DNA from: Paracoccaceae bacterium | GTDB taxonomy: Bacteria; Pseudomonadota; Alphaproteobacteria; Rhodobacterales; Rhodobacteraceae | DNA length: 7,438 nt | Assembly (NCBI GenBank): GCA_020441345.1 | Contig: JAGRMK010000112.1 | Span: 1 to 7,438 of the forward strand | Direction: 5' to 3' | In this document: piece by piece, positions 5,015 to 7,438 of the stretch | Layout: every line of letters starts with the position of its first letter | How positions within the stretch are numbered: the stretch's first letter is position 1 | Notes under the pieces: generated by a model | The model's input: only the letters and a program-made list of their open reading frames with translations | Told to the model about the DNA's origin: nothing | Database searches by the model: none | Position numbers and translations under genes: made by a program

Positions 5015-7438
5015 TCACTCGGCGGCGCGGCGCCGTCGGCGGGCGAGAAGCGGCGCCAGATAGACGCCGGTGTGGCTTGCGGCAACCTTGGCGATGTCCT
5101 CGGGCGTGCCCTCGGCCACGACCATCCCGCCGCCATCGCCGCCTTCGGGGCCGATGTCGATGATCCAGTCGGCGGTCTTGATCACGTCGAGATTGTGCTC
5201 GATCACCACCACGGTGTTGCCCTGCTCGACCAGTTCATGCAGCACTTCCAGCAGCTTGCGCACATCCTCGAAATGCAGCCCGGTGGTCGGCTCGTCCAGG
5301 ATGTAGAGCGTCCGGCCCGTCGAGCGCCGGGCCAGTTCCTTGGACAGCTTGACGCGCTGCGCCTCGCCGCCCGACAGCGTCGTCGCCTGCTGGCCTACCT
5401 TGATATAGCCCAGCCCGACCCGCATCAGCGCGTCCATCTTTTCCCGGATCGAGGGCACGGCGGTAAAGAACGATTGCGCCTCTTCGACCGTCATGTCGAG
5501 CACGTCGGAAATTGATTTACCCTTGAACAAGACCTCCAGCGTCTCGCGGTTGTATCGCTTTCCCTTGCAGGTTTCACAGGTAACATAGACGTCGGGCAGA
5601 AAATTCATCTCGATTTTCAGCACACCGTCGCCCTGGCAAGCCTCGCAGCGCCCGCCCTTGACATTGAAGCTGAACCGCCCCGGCTTGTAGCCCCGCGCCT
5701 TGGATTCCGGCAGGCCCGCGAACCAGTCGCGGATCGGGCCGAAGGCGCCGGTATAAGTCGCGGGGTTCGAGCGTGGCGTGCGGCCGATGGCGCGCTGGTC
5801 GATGTCAATCACCTTGTCCAGATGCTGCAACCCCTGCACGGTTTCGCAAGGGGCAGGCGTCTGGCGCGCGCCGTTCAGCCGCATCGAGGCGGTCTTGAAC
5901 AGGGTTTCGATGGTCAGCGTCGATTTACCTCCGCCCGACACGCCCGTCACGCAAACGAACTGGCCAAGCGGGAAATCGACCGTCACCGCACGCAGGTTGT
6001 TGCCCGTCGCCTTGACCACCCGCAGCGCCTTGCCATTGCCCGCGCGGCGCTCGGTCGGGACCGGAATCTCGCGCGCGCCCGACAGGTATTGCCCGGTCAG
6101 ACTGGCGGGATCGGCGGCGATTTCCTCGGGCGTGCCCATCGCCACGATCTGACCGCCATGCACCCCTGCTCCGGGGCCGATATCCAGCACCCAGTCGGCG
6201 CTGCGCACCGCGTCCTCGTCGTGTTCAACCACAAGCACCGTATTGCCCTGATCGCGCAGGTTTCGCAGCGTGGTCAGCAGCCGGTCGTTGTCGCGCTGAT
6301 GCAGCCCGATCGACGGCTCATCGAGCACATACAGCACCCCGGTCAACCCGCTGCCGATCTGGCTGGCCAGGCGGATGCGCTGGCTTTCGCCCCCTGACAG
6401 GGTGCCCGCGGCACGGCTGAGGGTCAGATAGTCGAGCCCGACATTGACAAGAAACCCCAGGCGTTCACGGATTTCCTTGAGGATCGCTGTGGCGATCTGG
6501 CCTTTCTGCTTGCTCAGATGGTCGGGCGCGGCCTCGATCCAGGCCAGCGCCTCCTTGATCGCCATCTCGCTGATTTCCGAAATGTGTTTCGCGCCGATCT
6601 TGACCGCAAGGGCCTCGGGTTTCAGGCGCGCGCCGCCGCAAGCCGAGCAATGGCGGTTGTTCTGATAGCGTTCGAATTCCTCGCGCACCCAGTTGCTGTC
6701 GGTCTCGCGATAGCGGCGCTCCATGTTGGGGATCACCCCCTCGAAGGCCCGCGACACCTTGTAAACGCGGCCCGCGTCGTCATAGCGAAAGGCAATTTCC
6801 TCGCCGTCGGAGCCGCGCAGCAAGACCTGTTTGACCTTGTCCGGCAGGTCGCGCCAGGGGGTTTTCGGATCGAAGCCATAATGCGCCGCGAGCGCTTCGA
6901 TGGTTTGCAGGAAATAGGGTGTCTTGCCCTTGCGCCAGGGCGCGATGGCCCCGTCTTCGAGCCGCAGCATGGCGTCGGGCACAACCAGACGCTCGTCAAA
7001 GAACAATTCCACGCCCAGCCCGTCACATTGCGGACAGGCGCCGAAAGGGGCGTTGAACGAAAACAGGCGCGGTTCGATTTCCGGGATTGTAAAGCCCGAT
7101 ACCGGGCAGGCGAAATTCTCTGAAAAAGTGATGCGTTCGGGGGCTTCCCCCTCGGGCGCGCTGGCCATTTCGACAATCGCGATACCCGAGGCCAGATCCA
7201 GCGCGGTGCGGAAACTGTCGGCCAGCCGCGTCTCGATCCCCTCGCGCACGACGATCCGGTCAACCACCACATCGATGTCATGGCGGAACTTCTTGTCCAG
7301 CTCTGGCGGCGTGTCTAGGTCGTGGAACACCCCGTCCACCTTGACCCGCTGGAAACCCTGCTTGCGCAGTTCCAGCATCTCCTTGCGGTATTCGCCCTTG
7401 CGATCGCGGACGATGGGCGCCAGCAGATAGGCGCGCGT
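5015..7438 (-). CDS. uvrA: UvrA, excinuclease ABC subunit A (5' end outside window)
   Basis: 807 C-terminal residues are present and the frame stays open to the window edge; by comparison with a usual length near 950, roughly 150 N-terminal residues, including the first Walker A, are missing. UvrA is the damage-recognition ATPase of nucleotide excision repair; it dimerises, scans DNA and loads UvrB. In the visible part (numbered from the window edge): UvrB-contact/insert region to about 110; a zinc-module-like CPVSGF...CPQC (111-138); ABC signature LSGGESQR (347-354) with VLDEPSIGLH (371-380); second Walker A GVSGGGKST (499-507); an intact Cys4 zinc module C598, C601, C621, C624; second signature LSGGEAQR (688-695) with ILDEPTTGLH (713-722). 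The tail is Arg-rich. The promoter, and any LexA control, lies outside the window. The first zinc module has Ser in place of its second Cys. Confidence 0.98.
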   Translation of the reverse strand, partial: TRAYLLAPIVRDRKGEYRKEMLELRKQGFQRVKVDGVFHDLDTPPELDKKFRHDIDVVVDRIVVREGIETRLADSFRTALDLASGIAIVEMASAPEGEAPERITFSENFACPVSGFTIPEIEPRLFSFNAPFGACPQCDGLGVELFFDERLVVPDAMLRLEDGAIAPWRKGKTPYFLQTIEALAAHYGFDPKTPWRDLPDKVKQVLLRGSDGEEIAFRYDDAGRVYKVSRAFEGVIPNMERRYRETDSNWVREEFERYQNNRHCSACGGARLKPEALAVKIGAKHISEISEMAIKEALAWIEAAPDHLSKQKGQIATAILKEIRERLGFLVNVGLDYLTLSRAAGTLSGGESQRIRLASQIGSGLTGVLYVLDEPSIGLHQRDNDRLLTTLRNLRDQGNTVLVVEHDEDAVRSADWVLDIGPGAGVHGGQIVAMGTPEEIAADPASLTGQYLSGAREIPVPTERRAGNGKALRVVKATGNNLRAVTVDFPLGQFVCVTGVSGGGKSTLTIETLFKTASMRLNGARQTPAPCETVQGLQHLDKVIDIDQRAIGRTPRSNPATYTGAFGPIRDWFAGLPESKARGYKPGRFSFNVKGGRCEACQGDGVLKIEMNFLPDVYVTCETCKGKRYNRETLEVLFKGKSISDVLDMTVEEAQSFFTAVPSIREKMDALMRVGLGYIKVGQQATTLSGGEAQRVKLSKELARRSTGRTLYILDEPTTGLHFEDVRKLLEVLHELVEQGNTVVVIEHNLDVIKTADWIIDIGPEGGDGGGMVVAEGTPEDIAKVAASHTGVYLAPLLARRRRRAAE

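Noticed and set aside
5004..5031. GC hairpin overlapping the 3' end of uvrA, possible bidirectional terminator
   Set aside because: The stem needs a bulge and no T-run follows in either direction; it probably reflects the Arg-rich codons at the UvrA C-terminus.
6518..7123. Rightward open frames opposite uvrA
   Set aside because: Shadows of a strongly conserved gene, without ribosome-binding sites or recognisable similarity.

Overview
The window is GC-rich chromosomal DNA with dense, short-spaced genes. Protein wording (the BMP-type binding protein, the UvrA sequence, a DUF938 methyltransferase) and codon use point to an alphaproteobacterium, most likely in the Rhodobacterales (Paracoccus/Roseobacter relatives). 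This is a judgement from the sequence, not a search. No phage, insertion sequence, CRISPR array, tRNA or rRNA is visible, and no gene-free stretch exceeds about 105 bases.

Layout. Bases 1-300 (+) are the C-terminal end of a BMP/PnrA-family ABC-transporter substrate-binding protein, closed by a strong intrinsic terminator at 323-354. A leftward group follows, read from 2525 down to 403: an FAD-dependent DAO-family oxidoreductase, a DUF938 SAM-dependent methyltransferase joined to it by a 4-base ATGA overlap, and a small AhpD-like carboxymuconolactone-decarboxylase-family protein. Divergent from the oxidoreductase is a rightward YhhN-family membrane protein (2585-3232). It converges, with only 4 bases between stop codons, on a leftward regulator (3237-4013). 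That regulator fuses an ArsR-type winged helix to an arsenate-reductase/LMW-phosphatase-like domain. Divergent from the regulator is a rightward MBL-fold metallohydrolase (4119-4952). Last comes a leftward, 5'-truncated uvrA (5015 to the window end), the nucleotide-excision-repair damage-recognition ATPase.

The most unusual locus is 3237-4952. The phosphatase-like half of the regulator keeps its fold motifs but has lost the catalytic Cys (Gly) and Arg (Pro) of the C-X5-R loop, together with a second motif Cys and the downstream Asp-Pro element. It therefore looks like a pseudoenzyme used as a sensor or dimerisation domain. A perfect 8-3-8 inverted repeat (4000-4018) covers its own ribosome-binding site and start codon, and the neighbouring hydrolase is transcribed away from the same 105-base spacer. 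Together these suggest an autoregulated sensor-hydrolase module. The remaining genes are mainly housekeeping or general metabolic functions.
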